From positions 1-5,702 of the forward strand of contig JAJYTL010000222.1 of the NCBI GenBank assembly GCA_021793055.1: a DNA stretch of 5,702 nucleotides, written 5' to 3'. Below the pieces are notes generated by a model. The model did no database searches, was not told the origin of the DNA, and saw nothing but the letters and a program-made list of their open reading frames with translations. How positions within the stretch are numbered: position 1 is the stretch's first letter; every line of letters starts with the position of its first letter. Below, in pieces: positions 5,070 to 5,702 of the stretch. Position numbers and translations under genes: made by a program. This stretch comes from Pseudomonadota bacterium (GTDB lineage Bacteria; Pseudomonadota; Alphaproteobacteria; Ferrovibrionales; Ferrovibrionaceae).

Positions 5070-5098
5070 TTGATTGCCGGGCCAGGGCGCAGTATTTA
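5070..5098 (+). promoter_or_regulatory. Possible asd promoter
   Basis: TTGATT (5070-5075, 4 of 6 to the -35 consensus) and TATTTA (5093-5098, 3 of 6 to the -10 consensus) are 17 bases apart. They lie after the upstream terminator and just before asd, giving a leader of about 20 bases that carries the ribosome-binding site. A direct repeat GCCGGGCC (5060-5067 and 5076-5083) brackets the -35 box and might be an operator. The -10 match is weak. Confidence 0.4.
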
Positions 5099-5126
5099 GC
5101 GTGCGAGAATCGAAAAGGGGTCACGA

Positions 5127-5702
5127 ATGGGCTATCGGGTAGCGGTTGTCGGCGCCACCGGCAACGTCGGCAGGGAGATGCTGAACATCCTGCACGAGCG
5201 TCAATTTCCGGCCGACGAGGTGATCGTGCTGGCGTCGCCGGCCTCGATCGGCAAGGAGGTCGCTTTCGGCGATCGCCGGCTCAAGGTCTCGGCGCTCAAG
5301 GACTTCGATTTCACCGGCACCGATATTGCGCTCTTTTCCGCCGGCACCGAGGTCGCCCGGGAATGGGGGCCGAAGGCCGCCGAGCAGGGCGCCGTCGTGA
5401 TCGACAACAGCCGCTGCTTCCGCATGGACCCGGACGTGCCGCTGATCGTGCCGGAATGCAACGGCGACGCCATCGCCGGCTATCGCAAGCGCGGCATCAT
5501 CGCCAACCCAAACTGCTCGACGGCGCAACTCGTGGTGGCGCTGAAGCCGCTGCACGATCATGCGACGATCCGCCGCGTCGTGGTCTCGACCTACCAGTCG
5601 ACCTCGGGCGCCGGCAATGTCGCGATGGACGAGTTGTTCAATCAGACCCGCGCGGTCTACGTCAACGACCCGATCGAGCCGAAGGCCTTTCCGAAGCAGA
5701 TC
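5127..5702 (+). CDS. asd: Aspartate-semialdehyde dehydrogenase, N-terminal part (3' end outside window)
   Basis: Asd reduces aspartyl-4-phosphate with NADPH to aspartate-4-semialdehyde, the branch point to lysine, diaminopimelate, threonine and methionine, in the cytoplasm. The first 192 codons are present, somewhat over half of a usual protein of about 340 residues. The frame stays open to the window end. MGYRVAVVGATGNVGREML shows the Rossmann NADP-binding loop GATGNVG (9-15). LASPASIGK (35-43), FSAGTEVA (70-77) and DNSRCFRMDPDVPLIVPE (93-110) follow. NPNCST places the catalytic nucleophile at Cys130. STYQSTSGAG begins the dimerisation and substrate domain. The start is supported by AAAAGGGG at 5113-5120, six bases before the ATG. 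The gene lies beyond the divergent isomerase-like gene and the candidate small RNA, and probably has its own promoter (5070-5098). Confidence 0.97.
   Translation, partial: MGYRVAVVGATGNVGREMLNILHERQFPADEVIVLASPASIGKEVAFGDRRLKVSALKDFDFTGTDIALFSAGTEVAREWGPKAAEQGAVVIDNSRCFRMDPDVPLIVPECNGDAIAGYRKRGIIANPNCSTAQLVVALKPLHDHATIRRVVVSTYQSTSGAGNVAMDELFNQTRAVYVNDPIEPKAFPKQI

Noticed and set aside
4872..5124. Short open frames on both strands (75 and 76 codons) in the gap before asd
   Set aside because: They start without ribosome-binding sites, resemble no protein I know, and overlap the promoter, packed hairpins and terminator that explain the region better.
4711..5126. tRNA, lysine riboswitch or SRP RNA in the asd upstream gap
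   Set aside because: No tRNA cloverleaf with a CCA-ready acceptor stem and TTCRA loop, no long lysine-riboswitch core, and no SRP apical motif were found by eye.

Overview
The window is GC-rich and looks alphaproteobacterial. The gene order trmD-rplS-leuC-leuD-leuB followed by asd, the protein sequences and the strong GC-ending codon preference all fit that class. An order such as Rhodospirillales or Rhizobiales is plausible, but the genus cannot be fixed from the sequence alone. Almost everything here is core housekeeping or biosynthesis, and there is no insertion sequence, phage gene, CRISPR array or tRNA.

Layout, left to right. The 3' end of trmD (tRNA m1G37 methyltransferase) closes four bases before rplS (ribosomal protein L19). 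After a short gap come leuC and leuD, the two subunits of isopropylmalate isomerase, and then leuB (3-isopropylmalate dehydrogenase). These three enzymes carry out the steps of leucine synthesis after isopropylmalate synthase. All point right and probably form one or two transcripts. Beyond leuB lies a 109-base convergent region with a perfect 31-base palindrome, a terminator-like hairpin, and a third hairpin over the stop codon of the next gene. That gene, on the minus strand, encodes a thioredoxin-fold protein of the 2-hydroxychromene-2-carboxylate isomerase / kappa-GST type. The window ends inside asd (aspartate-semialdehyde dehydrogenase), which feeds lysine, threonine, methionine and diaminopimelate synthesis.

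The most interesting part is the roughly 400-base divergent gap between the minus-strand gene and asd. It holds a good sigma-70-type promoter (4872-4900, 17-base spacer). This is followed directly by a chain of closely packed hairpins, the first capped by a cUUCGg tetraloop and the last a GC stem ending in TTTT (about 4906-5032). A second promoter-like pair (5070-5098) then sits just ahead of asd. This reads as a self-contained gene for a small structured RNA of about 127 nt, followed by asd with its own promoter. A structured leader or attenuator of asd is the main alternative. I do not recognise the RNA family.

Starts were chosen by Shine-Dalgarno spacing: leuC at 723, leuD at 2220 and leuB at 2871. 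In each case a longer in-frame start exists but lacks a properly placed ribosome-binding site.
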